A stretch of 64,000 nucleotides of DNA from Frankia alni ACN14a. GTDB taxonomy: Bacteria; Actinomycetota; Actinomycetes; Frankiales; Frankiaceae. Positions 36,810-46,497 of this stretch are shown in pieces. The DNA is taken from the NCBI RefSeq assembly GCF_000058485.1, contig NC_008278.1:6132962-6196961 (forward strand), read 5' to 3'. Numbering within the stretch: position 1 is the first letter of the stretch; every line of letters begins with the position of its first letter. The position numbers and the translations under genes were made by a program. Below the pieces are notes generated by a model. That model searched no databases, was not told the DNA's origin, and worked only from the letters and a program-made list of their open reading frames with translations.

Positions 36810-39800
36810 TCAGCTGCAGCCGCTGGTGGAGCCGCACTGCTCGCAGACGTAGCAGCTCCCCGCGGGGCGCATCGTCACCCCGCAGGTGAAGCACAGCGGC
36901 GCGTCGACGACCGTCTGGGCGAGCAGCGACTCGCCGGGCGTCGCCAGCCGCAGCTCGCGCGCCACGTGCGCGGGCCCGTGGCCGACAGCGACCCCGTTGC
37001 TGCCCGGCCCCGGACGGCTGGCCGGCGGCGCCGACCCGGCGCCGACCGGACCCGCGGCAGAACCCCCCACGGCAGAACCCGCCGCGGCTGAACCCACAGC
37101 CGAACCCGCGCCCGGCTCCGGGGCGTGCGCGCCGGGCAGCGCGTCCGCGAGTGGCCCGGCGGGCGCCTCGACGGGGTCGACGACCGCGTCGGCCTGCACT
37201 CCGTACCGGCCGTTGACCTCGCGGAGCCGTTCGGCCGCGGTGGAGATGCCGAGCTCGGCACGGCGGTCGGCGTCGAGGTAGTCCAGAGCCAGCCGGCGGA
37301 ACAGGTAGTCCATGATCGACTGAGCGATCCGGACGTCCGGGTCGTCGGTCATCCCGGCCGGCTCGAAGCGCATGTTGATGAACTTGCTGACGTACGCCTC
37401 CAGCGGCACCCCGTACTGCAGGCCGATCGAGATGGCGATCGCGAAGGCGTCCATCACGCCGGCCAGCGTGGAGCCCTGCTTCGACATCTTGATGAAGACC
37501 TCGCCGAGGCCGTCGTCCGGGTAGGAGCCCGCGGTCAGGTACCCCTCCGCACCGCCGACGGCGAACGAGACCGTCTGCGACGGGCGGGTCTTCGGCAGCC
37601 GCCGGCGCACCGGCCGGTACTCGATCTCGGCGGCGGCGGTCCCGACGAGCGCGGTCCCGACGGGCGTGGGCGCGCCGGCCGGGGGCGCCGCCAGGGCCGC
37701 GGCGGTCGCGGCGCTCGCCGCGGCGTCCCGCTTCGCCCCCCGGACGTCGGACAGCGGCTGGCCGACCTTGCAGTTGTCCCGGTAGATCGCCAGCGCCTTC
37801 AGGCCCAGCCGCCAGCCCTCCAGGTAGATCTCCTCGACCTCCTCGACGGTCGCGGTCGAGGGCATGTTCACCGTCTTGGAGATCGCGCCGGACAGGAACG
37901 GCTGCACCGCGGCCATCATCCGCACGTGCCCCATCGGGGAGATGGCCCGCTCGCCGATCGCGCAGTCGAACACGTCGTAGTGCTCCGGACGCAGGCCGGG
38001 GGCGTCGACGACGTGGCCGTGCTCGGCGATGAACTCGACGATCGCCTCGAGGGTCTCCTCCGGGTAGCCGAGCGCGCGCAGCGCCGCCGGGACCGTCTGG
38101 TTGACGATCCGCATGCTGGCGCCGCCGACCAGCTTCTTCATCTTCACCAGGGCGAGGTCCGGTTCGATGCCGGTGGTGTCGCAGTCCATCGCCAGGCCGA
38201 TCGTGCCGGTCGGGGCGAGCAGGCTCACCTGGGCGTTGCGCCAGCCGTGCTTGTCGCCCAGCGTCTGCGCCCGGGCCCACTCCTTGGACGCCGCGGCGAG
38301 GACCCGGGTGTCCTCGGTGTGCACGGACCGTACGGCGTCGTTCGCGGCGGAGTGCTTGCGCACCACCCGGCGGTGCGCGTCGGCGTTGCGGGCGAAGCCG
38401 TCGTAGGCGCCGACGATGCCGGCGAGCTCCGCCGAGCGCCGGTAGGCGGTGGCGGTCATCAGCGAGGTGATCGACGCGGCGAGCGCGCGGCCGCCGTCGG
38501 AGTCGTAGGCGCGGGCGCTGGCCATGAGCAGCGCCCCGAGGTTGGCGTACCCGATGCCGAGCTGGCGGTAGGCGCGGGTGACTGCGGTGATCTCCGGGGT
38601 CGGGAAGTCCGCGAAGCAGATCGAGATGTCCATCGCAGTGATGATCAGCTCGACCGCGGCGACGAACCCCTCGGCGTCGAAGGTCCGGTCCGGGCGCAGG
38701 AACGTCAGCAGGTTCAGCGACGCGAGGTTGCAGCTCGAGTTGTCCAGGTGCACGTACTCGCTGCAGGGGTTGGAGGCGCTGATCCGGCCGCTCTCGGGGC
38801 AGGTGTGCCAGTCGTTGATCGTGCCGTCGTACTGGATGCCGGGATCCGCGCAGGCCCACGCCGCCTCGGCGATGGTGCGGAACAGCCCCTTGGCGTCGAT
38901 CGTCTCGATGGTCCGACCGTCGAGGCGGGCCCGCAGGTCGAAGCTGCTCCCATCGACGACCGCGCGCATGAACTCGTCGGTGACCCGGACCGAGTTGTTG
39001 GCGTTCTGGTACTGCACGGAGGCGATGTCCCGCCCGCCGAGGTCCATGTCGAACCCGGCGTCCCGCAGTGCCCGGATCTTGTCCTCCTCCCGGGCCTTCG
39101 TCTCGACGAACTCGACGATGTCCGGGTGGTCGACGTCGAGCACGACCATCTTCGCCGCCCGCCGGGTCGCCCCACCCGACTTGATCGTGCCCGCCGACGC
39201 GTCCGCGCCGCGCATGAAGCTCACCGGGCCGGAGGCCGTGCCGCCGGAGGACAGCAGCTCCTTCGAGGAGCGGATGCGGGACAGGTTGAGCCCGGCCCCC
39301 GAGCCGCCCTTGAAGATCAGCCCTTCCTCGCGATACCAGTTGAGAATCGACTCCATAGTGTCATCAACTGAAAGGATGAAACACGCGGAGACCTGCTGGG
39401 GGGCTGGGGTTCCGACGTTGAACCAGACCGGGGAGTTGAAGCTGAACACCTGGTGAAGCAGCATCCAGGTCAGCTCGTGCTCGAAGATCTCGGCGTCGGC
39501 GTCGGTGGCGAAGTAGCCGTGCTCGCGGCCGGCGGTGCCGTAGGCGCGCACGACCCGGTCGATGAGCTGGCGCAGGGAGGACTCCCGGCCCGGCGTGCCC
39601 AGCGCCCCGCGGAAGTACTTGCTCGTCACGATGTTCGACGCGTTGACCGACCAGGATTCGGGGAACTCCACCCCGCGCTGTTCGAAGTTGACCGAGCCGT
39701 CCCGCCAGTTGGTCATGACGACGTCCCGGGTCTCCCAGGTGACCTCGTCGTACGGGTGGACGCCGGCGGTGGTGCGCGAGCGCCGGATCTTCAATCCGCT

Positions 39801-39848
39801 CGCCCTGGCCGCAGACCTGCCCGCCTTCGTGCCGCGACTTTCGGTCAT
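36810..39848 (-). CDS. nrdJ: Adenosylcobalamin-dependent (class II) ribonucleotide reductase
   Basis: 1012 aa. It reduces ribonucleotides to deoxyribonucleotides with a B12-generated thiyl radical. Features: QVSACFILSVDDTMESI, GGSGAGLNLSRIRSS, NPCSEYVHLDNSSCNLASLNL and APTGTIGLAMDCDTTGIEPD. The C-terminal CFTCGVTMRPAGSCYVCEQCG is the Cys cluster typical of NrdJ. A ~80-residue Ala/Pro/Gly linker precedes that cluster. ATG 39848 follows GAGGAG. It is downstream of nrdR on the same strand (435-base gap). I saw no cobalamin riboswitch consensus in that gap. Confidence 0.95.
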   Translation of the reverse strand: MTESRGTKAGRSAARASGLKIRRSRTTAGVHPYDEVTWETRDVVMTNWRDGSVNFEQRGVEFPESWSVNASNIVTSKYFRGALGTPGRESSLRQLIDRVVRAYGTAGREHGYFATDADAEIFEHELTWMLLHQVFSFNSPVWFNVGTPAPQQVSACFILSVDDTMESILNWYREEGLIFKGGSGAGLNLSRIRSSKELLSSGGTASGPVSFMRGADASAGTIKSGGATRRAAKMVVLDVDHPDIVEFVETKAREEDKIRALRDAGFDMDLGGRDIASVQYQNANNSVRVTDEFMRAVVDGSSFDLRARLDGRTIETIDAKGLFRTIAEAAWACADPGIQYDGTINDWHTCPESGRISASNPCSEYVHLDNSSCNLASLNLLTFLRPDRTFDAEGFVAAVELIITAMDISICFADFPTPEITAVTRAYRQLGIGYANLGALLMASARAYDSDGGRALAASITSLMTATAYRRSAELAGIVGAYDGFARNADAHRRVVRKHSAANDAVRSVHTEDTRVLAAASKEWARAQTLGDKHGWRNAQVSLLAPTGTIGLAMDCDTTGIEPDLALVKMKKLVGGASMRIVNQTVPAALRALGYPEETLEAIVEFIAEHGHVVDAPGLRPEHYDVFDCAIGERAISPMGHVRMMAAVQPFLSGAISKTVNMPSTATVEEVEEIYLEGWRLGLKALAIYRDNCKVGQPLSDVRGAKRDAAASAATAAALAAPPAGAPTPVGTALVGTAAAEIEYRPVRRRLPKTRPSQTVSFAVGGAEGYLTAGSYPDDGLGEVFIKMSKQGSTLAGVMDAFAIAISIGLQYGVPLEAYVSKFINMRFEPAGMTDDPDVRIAQSIMDYLFRRLALDYLDADRRAELGISTAAERLREVNGRYGVQADAVVDPVEAPAGPLADALPGAHAPEPGAGSAVGSAAAGSAVGGSAAGPVGAGSAPPASRPGPGSNGVAVGHGPAHVARELRLATPGESLLAQTVVDAPLCFTCGVTMRPAGSCYVCEQCGSTSGCS

Positions 39849-40283
39849 GACGCTCCTCGTCCTGTCTTCTCATCGGCGCGCGCTGGCGCACTGGTGGTGG
39901 CATCCCCGCCCGGGCCCGGTCCACTGCATGCGTGGACGGCGGACCGCGGGCGAATCGGCGTGCCGGCCGAGCCGAACCCCGGGGTCAACCGGTCCGGCGG
40001 GAGCGGCACGCATGGCGAACACACCGACCCCGGCGGCCCGACTCCCATCCCGGCGCCCGTCCGGCCACGGACACGGCCAGGTGGGGGACGGCCGGGACAC
40101 GCGAAACCGGGTCGCCGCGACCGGGCCGCGCGGGCATCGAGTAACGCGGAATCGGGTCACACGGGTTCGGACGCCCACGCCGGCCGGGTCAGGTCGTCCC
40201 GTGCGCGCGGGAACGGGCCGGCGGGGCGGCGATGCTGCTGGTGGGACGGGCGGGCGGGGCCTGCGCGGCCCGGCGGCGGCCCG
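39849..40283. other. nrdR-nrdJ intergenic region
   Basis: 435 bases without a supported gene. Searching the minus strand for cobalamin-riboswitch core elements gave nothing convincing. A GAGGAG ribosome site for nrdJ lies at 39852-39857. Confidence 0.5.
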
Positions 40284-41078
40284 TCAGGTGCGGGTGGCCG
40301 AGGCGCCGCGCGCCCGGCCGACCTCGTACTCCCCCGTACTCGGCTCGGCCCGGCCGAGGCCGCCCTCGACGATGTTCAACGGGTTCCCGCCGCTGCGGCG
40401 GCCCGGGGTCTCCGGGTGCTCGCGAACGGCGGCGAGCATGTCCCGGCCTGGGCGGCCGGGGCGTGAGGTGTCCGAGTCGACCCGCCGGCCACCGGACGGG
40501 GGGCTGTCGGGGCCGGCCCGCTGCATCGGGTCCGCCGGGTCGGTGAACGCCCCACCGGTGTGGCGGCCGGCCGGGCCCCCCAGCTCGTCGAGATCGTCGA
40601 GGTCGTCCGGCTCGGCGCCGCGGCGGGTACCGGACGTCTCGGCCCGCAGCGCCGCGATCGCGTTCTCGAAGTCGCCGAGCGACTCGAAGGCCAGGTACAC
40701 CGAGGCGAAACGGAGGTAGGCCACCTCGTCGAGCTCGCGGAGCGGGCCGAGGATCGCCCGGCCGATCGCCTCCGCGGGGACCTCCGCCGAGCCCGAGGAG
40801 CGCACGGCATCCTCCACGCGCTGGGCCAGCAGAGCAAGATCATCGTCGCGCACCGGCCGGCCCTGGCACGCCTTGCGCACGCCGGTGATCACCTTGGCGC
40901 GGCTGAAGGGCTCCGCCACGCCGCTGCGCTTGAGCACCCGCAGCGACGCCTCCTCCATGGTGGTGAACCGGCGACCACACGACAGGCAGGATCGCCGCCG
41001 CCGAATCGCCGAGCCCTCTTCGGCCTCCCGGCTGTCGACGACACGGCTGTCCGGATGCCGGCAGAACGGGCATCGCAC
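40284..41078 (-). CDS. nrdR: Transcriptional repressor NrdR with long C-terminal extension
   Basis: 264 aa. NrdR represses ribonucleotide reductase genes when dATP is bound. The N-terminal zinc ribbon is [18 protein letters not shown] ... [15 protein letters not shown], followed by the ATP-cone ([23 protein letters not shown]). The family is normally 150-180 aa; here ~110 extra residues of Asp/Pro/Gly/Arg-rich sequence follow the cone. GTG 41078 has AAGGAGG 8 bases upstream. Upstream sites include an NrdR box and DnaA-box-like repeats, suggesting autoregulation. Confidence 0.93.
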   Translation of the reverse strand: MRCPFCRHPDSRVVDSREAEEGSAIRRRRSCLSCGRRFTTMEEASLRVLKRSGVAEPFSRAKVITGVRKACQGRPVRDDDLALLAQRVEDAVRSSGSAEVPAEAIGRAILGPLRELDEVAYLRFASVYLAFESLGDFENAIAALRAETSGTRRGAEPDDLDDLDELGGPAGRHTGGAFTDPADPMQRAGPDSPPSGGRRVDSDTSRPGRPGRDMLAAVREHPETPGRRSGGNPLNIVEGGLGRAEPSTGEYEVGRARGASATRT

Positions 41079-41176
41079 GCGATACGCCTCCTTCGTCCGG
41101 TCCGGCGCGGACCACCCGGCGCGGCGGGACGACGAGCCGGGAGCCGGCCCACGCCCGAGCACCGGCCAAGCCGTCC

Positions 41177-41230
41177 TGTGGACGGCCGCCCGCACCTCTG
41201 TGGAAAGCCTGTGCATCAACCTGTGGATGA
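41177..41230. promoter_or_regulatory. Cluster of DnaA-box-like sequences upstream of nrdR
   Basis: TGTGGACGG (41177), TGTGGAAAG (41199), TGTGCATCA (41210) and TGTGGATGA (41222) all run in one direction; the last three are 11-12 bases apart. Read on the minus strand they resemble TTATCCACA, each with two to four mismatches. Confidence 0.4.
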
Positions 41231-41245
41231 CTTACGCCCTCGTAA

Positions 41246-41261
41246 GCACCAGATGTTGTGT
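41246..41261 (-). promoter_or_regulatory. NrdR box upstream of nrdR
   Basis: The minus-strand ACACAACATCTGGTGC matches the palindromic NrdR-box pattern acaCwAtATaTwGtgt at about 12 of 16 positions. A weaker partner (41277-41292) lies 31 bases centre to centre, the phased spacing NrdR box pairs usually have. The box overlaps a possible promoter starting with TTGGAC. Confidence 0.55.
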
Positions 41262-41463
41262 CCAACCTAGCGCACAACCCCAGTGATGGGGACACCGGCC
41301 CCCCCGCGTGTCACACCGGGACATCAGCCCGCGGGGGCGCGACAACCCTGCGCGAGGGCGCCTCACCCGCCCGCTGCCGCCGGAGACCGGCCCGTCACGG
41401 CGACGAGCCGCCGAGCGCCGGCCGGGATCAGACGGTGGCGGAGTGGACCGCCCGACCGGCGGG

Positions 41464-41973
41464 TCAGCCCAGCACCAGGAACTGGCCGGGGGTGAGCTCG
41501 ACCGAGGGGAGATGGTTGATCCGCATCAGCCGATCCACGACGACACGGGTGTCGGCGTCGGGGTCGAGCGCAACGGCGATCTCCCACAGCGTCTCTCCGG
41601 CGAGCACCAGGTGACCCCGCGGCGGCTCGCCGGACCACGCGATCGAGGCGCGCGGCAGGACGCCCACCAGCACCGCGGCGAGGGCCAGCGCGACGACGGC
41701 GACCACGACAACCCGGCCGCGGCGGGTCAGCCGCAGCGGCGGCAGCGGCTCGCCGGCGCCACGGCGCACCGCCGACCGAGAGACCGGCGAGCGAGAAACC
41801 GGTGAACGAGACAGGCACGCCCCCGGAACCGGCCTCCCGGCACCGACCCCGGCGGCCGGCCGGGCCACTCGCACCCGCGCCGGACCGCCCGCCGGCCATC
41901 TCCCGGCCCGGCGCGCCGCCCGTTCCCGGGCAGCCGCCAGATCGACCACCTGCGTGGTGTGCGCGCTGTGCAC
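41464..41973 (-). CDS. SOS-controlled LysM protein, YneA/ChiZ-like division inhibitor
   Basis: 169 aa. VHSAHTTQVVDLAAARERAAR begins the protein. A single TM (RVVVVAVVALALAAVLVG) follows an Arg-rich cytoplasmic part, and a C-terminal LysM domain (LVLAGETLWEIAVALDP ... LTPGQFLVLG) lies outside. Proteins of this layout divergent from lexA (YneA in Bacillus, Rv2719c/ChiZ in mycobacteria) block cell division during DNA damage. GTG 41973 follows GGGGAGG, and a perfect LexA box lies about 43 bases upstream. Confidence 0.82.
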   Translation of the reverse strand: MHSAHTTQVVDLAAARERAARRAGRWPAGGPARVRVARPAAGVGAGRPVPGACLSRSPVSRSPVSRSAVRRGAGEPLPPLRLTRRGRVVVVAVVALALAAVLVGVLPRASIAWSGEPPRGHLVLAGETLWEIAVALDPDADTRVVVDRLMRINHLPSVELTPGQFLVLG

Positions 41974-42015
41974 GGCTTCCTCCCCAGGCACCCCGAACCA
42001 GGTCGCGGACGCCAC

Positions 42016-42027
42016 GAACTCCCGTTC
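42016..42027. promoter_or_regulatory. LexA (SOS) box, LysM-gene side
   Basis: GAACTCCCGTTC is a perfect match to GAAC-N4-GTTC, the actinobacterial/Gram-positive SOS box. It is ~43 bases before the LysM-gene GTG, placed to repress that gene. Confidence 0.8.
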
Positions 42028-42084
42028 GATCGAACTCCTGATCGATTGTCGCACCGGAGACCCGCCAGGAAAAGGGACACGCTC

Positions 42085-42096
42085 GAACAGACGTTT
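42085..42096. promoter_or_regulatory. LexA (SOS) box, lexA side
   Basis: GAACAGACGTTT with flanking TC/GA matches GAAC-N4-GTTC with one change (last base). It lies 195 bases before the lexA ATG. Confidence 0.7.
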
Positions 42097-42290
42097 GAGA
42101 TTCCGCGACCGGGCGGTTACCGTCGAGACGATCAGGTTTGCACCGGGCGGTTTCCCCCGGTCGCGGACAGCCGGGTGCCGTGGGGGGTGCCGGTCTCGCC
42201 GGGCGAGGCCGTCAGCCGCGCGCACGTCCGGCGCGCGGCCGCGCGGCGACCAACCGGCGACGGAGTAGGCGACGAGGAGAGCGGTAGGCG

Positions 42291-43052
42291 ATGACCAGCC
42301 AAGGCAGGGGTACACGCCGGGGCGGGGCCCGCGGCAACGTGCGGGCCTTTCCCGAAAACCCCGCGGACGCAGCCGGCCTGACCCCCCGGCAGCGCAAGGT
42401 GCTCGAGGTCATCCGGGCCGAGGTGGAACGGCGCGGGTACCCGCCCAGCGTGCGGGAGATCGGGGAGGCGGTGGGGCTGACCAGCACGAGCAGCGTGGCG
42501 CATCAGCTCAAGGTGCTGGAGGAGAAGGGCTACCTGCGCCGGGACCCGAACCGTCCGCGGGCCATGGAGGTGCTCAGCCCCGACCGGCCACGGCGCAAGG
42601 CCGATTCCGGCGCGGCGGCTGTCGTGTCGACGTTCCCGGGCGCCGCGGCGGCGCCGGCCGGGGTGGGCGGCGAGGGGTCCGCGGCCTACGTGCCGGTCCT
42701 CGGGCGGATCGCCGCCGGCGGGCCGATCCTGGCCGAGCAGGCGATCGAGGACGTCTTTCCCCTGCCGAAGGAGATCGTCGGCGAGGGCACTCTGTTCCTG
42801 CTCCGGGTCGTCGGCGAGTCGATGATCAATGCAGCGATCTGTGACGGCGACTGGGTGGTGGTGCGCCAGCAGCCGGTCGCGGACAACGGTGAGATCGTCG
42901 CCGCGATGATCGACGGCGAGGCGACGGTCAAGCGCCTACGGGTCCGCGACGGGAAGATCTGGCTGCACCCGGAGAATCCGACGTTCAGCGACATCCCCGG
43001 CGAGGAGGCGACGATCCTCGGGCGGATCGTCGCCGTGCTGCGCCGGATCTGA
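42291..43052 (+). CDS. lexA: SOS repressor LexA
   Basis: 253 aa. The winged-helix DNA-binding domain ([40 protein letters not shown]) is followed by a ~35-residue Ala-rich linker and the S24 self-cleaving domain. The cleavage site is in [11 protein letters not shown] (Ala-Gly), the catalytic Ser in GESMIN and the Lys in ATVKRLRV. RecA-DNA filaments trigger autocleavage and induce repair genes. ATG 42291 follows GGTAGGCG, a modest site. LexA boxes upstream indicate autoregulation. A typical gene in all key residues. Confidence 0.96.
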   Translation: MTSQGRGTRRGGARGNVRAFPENPADAAGLTPRQRKVLEVIRAEVERRGYPPSVREIGEAVGLTSTSSVAHQLKVLEEKGYLRRDPNRPRAMEVLSPDRPRRKADSGAAAVVSTFPGAAAAPAGVGGEGSAAYVPVLGRIAAGGPILAEQAIEDVFPLPKEIVGEGTLFLLRVVGESMINAAICDGDWVVVRQQPVADNGEIVAAMIDGEATVKRLRVRDGKIWLHPENPTFSDIPGEEATILGRIVAVLRRI

Positions 43053-43154
43053 CCGTGGACGGCCGGCCGCGCGAGGCGGCCGGCCGGTTCGGCTGCCACG
43101 AACCGCGGGACAGGTGCCACCGGCCGTGCCGTGCCCGTCGGCGGCGGGTCAATG

Positions 43155-43275
43155 CCGGTCCCGACAGCCCCGGTCCCGACAGCCCCGGTCCCGACAGCCT
43201 CGGTCCCGAGGGAACAGGGCTGACGGGCCAGGGCTGGGGGAATGGGTCAGGGCTGAGGGCAGGTCAGGGCTGGGA

Positions 43276-43283
<8 letters not shown>
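43155..43283. repeat. Tandem repeats between lexA and hflX
   Basis: 43155-43210 has four copies of a 15-base ccggtcccgacagcc unit. It is followed to 43283 by dispersed copies of gtcagggctgg. The second set reaches the hflX stop codon. Confidence 0.75.
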
Positions 43284-44736
<1,453 letters not shown>

Positions 44737-45173
44737 ACCATCCGTTCTCAACGCGGCTCGCTGCCGCGAGATTCCGCGCCGCTTCGTCCGGCCAGGTCAC
44801 GCGCGGGTTCCGGCGACCTGATGAGGTCCGCGACAGGGGCCGGCGCGGGCGTCGGTCGCTGCCTTGCGGATTCATCCCGTCTCCGACCAGGGTCCCACGC
44901 CGCCATGACGATCGCGAACGGTTTCCGGGTTGGCATGCCGTGGCCTTCACATCGGCCGGCACAGGCACCCGGAACGGGGCATGGGCGCCCAGACAGCGCA
45001 ACGGACCCTCGGCGGCCACCTCACCGCGCTGCGGGCGCCCTGGCCTCGCCGACCTGACGCAAAGCGCTCCCGTGCACCACTGTCGTGACCGCGGGTCGAC
45101 AAGCCCCCGGCACGAGGTAGACGCCCCGTTCGGGGCGCCCCGAACGGGACGTCGGCCGCGTACCGTCGACGCC
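44737..45173. other. Divergent hflX/AraC-gene intergenic region
   Basis: 437 bases with no supported gene. A 24-base perfect palindrome lies at 45125-45148, near the start of the AraC-like gene. Nothing else stands out. Confidence 0.5.
45125..45148. promoter_or_regulatory. 24-base perfect palindrome upstream of AraC-like gene
   Basis: Two 12-base half sites, beginning CCCGTTCGGGGC, meet without a spacer and are exact complements. The element ends 25 bases before the GTG at 45174. It may be an operator for the regulator or a transcribed hairpin. Confidence 0.6.
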
Positions 45174-46073
45174 GTGTACCGGGAACGACCGGCGACCCGG
45201 CTGCCGGCCACGATCTGGTCCGCGCACGGCCCGTCCGGGCCTGCCGGCGGCCTCGATCAGGCGGGGGCCGACCCGCTGCGGCGACGCCTGCCAGCGGGTG
45301 GCCCGGCCCCCGACGGGCGGGTGGCGCAGGTCCACCGGATCCTGCCCGACGGCTGCATCGACATCATCTGGAGCTCCGACGGCCGACTGATCGTCGCCGG
45401 CCCGGACACGGTCGCCACGCTCGCGAGCTGGGCGCCGGGGGTGCGCCACCTCGGCCTGCGCTTCGATCCCGGGTGCGGTCCGGCCCGGCTCGGGGTGCCC
45501 GCCGCGGAGCTGCGCGACCGCCGCTCGGAGCTTGCCGACCTGTGGGGCGCGGGGCCGGCTCGGCGACTCGCCGAGCGGCTCGCCGACGCGGGCGACCCGG
45601 CGTGGGTGCTCGAGACGTGCGTTGCCGCCCGTCCCCGCCACCCGGCACTGGGCGATCCGCTCATGCCGACGATCGTCGCCGGCATCCGGGCCGGATTGCC
45701 GGTGGCCGAGGTGGCGCGGGCAGCCGCGCTCAGCGAACGTCAGCTCCTGCGCCGCTGCCGGCAGATGTTCGGGTATGGCCCGAAGACACTCGCCCGCATC
45801 CTGCGGCTGCAGGACGCGCTGCGCTCGGCGCGGGCCGGCCGGCGCCTGGCGGTGGTGGCCGCCGACGCCGGCTACGCCGATCAGGCCCATCTGGCCCGGG
45901 AGGTGCGTGCCCTGGCCGGCGTCACGCTGACCAGCCTGCTGGACCCCCCGCCGAGGCCCCGGAGGACGGCGGGGGACAAGCCTGCCGGTTCTTGCGGTCA
46001 GGCAGTCGCGACGGCGGGTAGCGGGGCGAACAGGTCGACGTGGTTGCCGTCCGGATCGAGGACGGTCGCGTAG
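45174..46073 (+). CDS. AraC-family transcriptional regulator
   Basis: 299 aa. The N-terminal DUF6597-like sensory part (RILPDGCIDIIWSSDGRLIVAG) is followed by a C-terminal AraC helix-turn-helix pair (VARAAALSERQLLRRCRQMFGYGPKT, ARILRLQDALR, VAADAGYADQAHLAREVRAL). Such regulators usually activate a neighbouring gene, often of enzyme type; the convergent VOC gene overlaps by 76 bases. GTG 45174 is the likely start; ribosome site weak. The 24-base palindrome just upstream suggests operator control. Confidence 0.82.
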   Translation: MYRERPATRLPATIWSAHGPSGPAGGLDQAGADPLRRRLPAGGPAPDGRVAQVHRILPDGCIDIIWSSDGRLIVAGPDTVATLASWAPGVRHLGLRFDPGCGPARLGVPAAELRDRRSELADLWGAGPARRLAERLADAGDPAWVLETCVAARPRHPALGDPLMPTIVAGIRAGLPVAEVARAAALSERQLLRRCRQMFGYGPKTLARILRLQDALRSARAGRRLAVVAADAGYADQAHLAREVRALAGVTLTSLLDPPPRPRRTAGDKPAGSCGQAVATAGSGANRSTWLPSGSRTVA

Positions 46074-46408
46074 CGCTGGCCCCAGAAGGCGTCCCAGGGC
46101 GGCAGGTGGCCGGGGTGGCCGGCGGCGAGCAGGTCGGCGTGGAGCGCGTCCACCTCGGCGGGACTGTCACAGGCGAAGGCCAGGGTCACCCGCCCGGCGC
46201 CGCCGGTGGCCGGCGACCAGTCCGGGTCGAAGGAACGGATCGTCTCCTCGGTGTCGAAGGCCAGGCGCAGCCCGCCGGGCAGGGACACCTCGACGTGCGG
46301 TTCGGCGTCGGCGCCGGCCGGCGGGTCGAGCCCGAGCAGGCGGTAGAAGGCCAGGCTGCGGCCCATGTCGGCGACGATCAGGCCGATGAGACTGAACGTG
46401 GATGGCAT
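45998..46408 (-). CDS. VOC/glyoxalase-fold protein
   Basis: 136 aa. FSLIGLIVADMGRSLAFYR at the N-terminus and the C-terminal YATVLDPDGNHVDLFAPLP are the paired beta-alpha-beta-beta-beta units of the vicinal oxygen chelate superfamily; GHLPPWDAFWGQRY is also typical. Many are small dioxygenases, isomerases or resistance proteins, so the substrate is open. ATG 46408; no strong ribosome site. The 3' end overlaps the convergent AraC-like gene, whose last codons may be readthrough. Confidence 0.82.
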   Translation of the reverse strand: MPSTFSLIGLIVADMGRSLAFYRLLGLDPPAGADAEPHVEVSLPGGLRLAFDTEETIRSFDPDWSPATGGAGRVTLAFACDSPAEVDALHADLLAAGHPGHLPPWDAFWGQRYATVLDPDGNHVDLFAPLPAVATA

Positions 46409-46497
46409 GACCGCACCGTAGGACGTCGCAGGCCAGGCGGTCTTGTCGAAAACGGACGTCGCCGTCGGCGGACACGCCCGAGGTCCGCCGGAGCGGA

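Larger units (their letters stand above)
41079..41463. other. nrdR promoter region
   Basis: 385 bases upstream of nrdR and downstream of the LysM gene. It contains DnaA-box-like sites (41177-41230) and the NrdR box (41246-41261), listed separately; no gene is supported. Confidence 0.6.
41974..42290. other. Divergent SOS control region
   Basis: 317 bases between the LysM gene and lexA containing two LexA boxes (42016-42027, 42085-42096). A GTTCGATCGAAC inverted sequence (42024-42035) overlaps the first. Confidence 0.7.

Noticed and set aside
37125-39371. 748-codon open frame on the plus strand opposite nrdJ
   Set aside because: Low-complexity composition and full overlap with nrdJ, whose motifs are complete; shadow frame.
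39849-40283. Possible cobalamin riboswitch before nrdJ
   Set aside because: A class II reductase makes this attractive, but the core riboswitch sequences were not found on the minus strand.
46074-46200. Possible frameshift joining the AraC-like gene and VOC gene
   Set aside because: The overlap is convergent and both proteins end plausibly; no domain is split.
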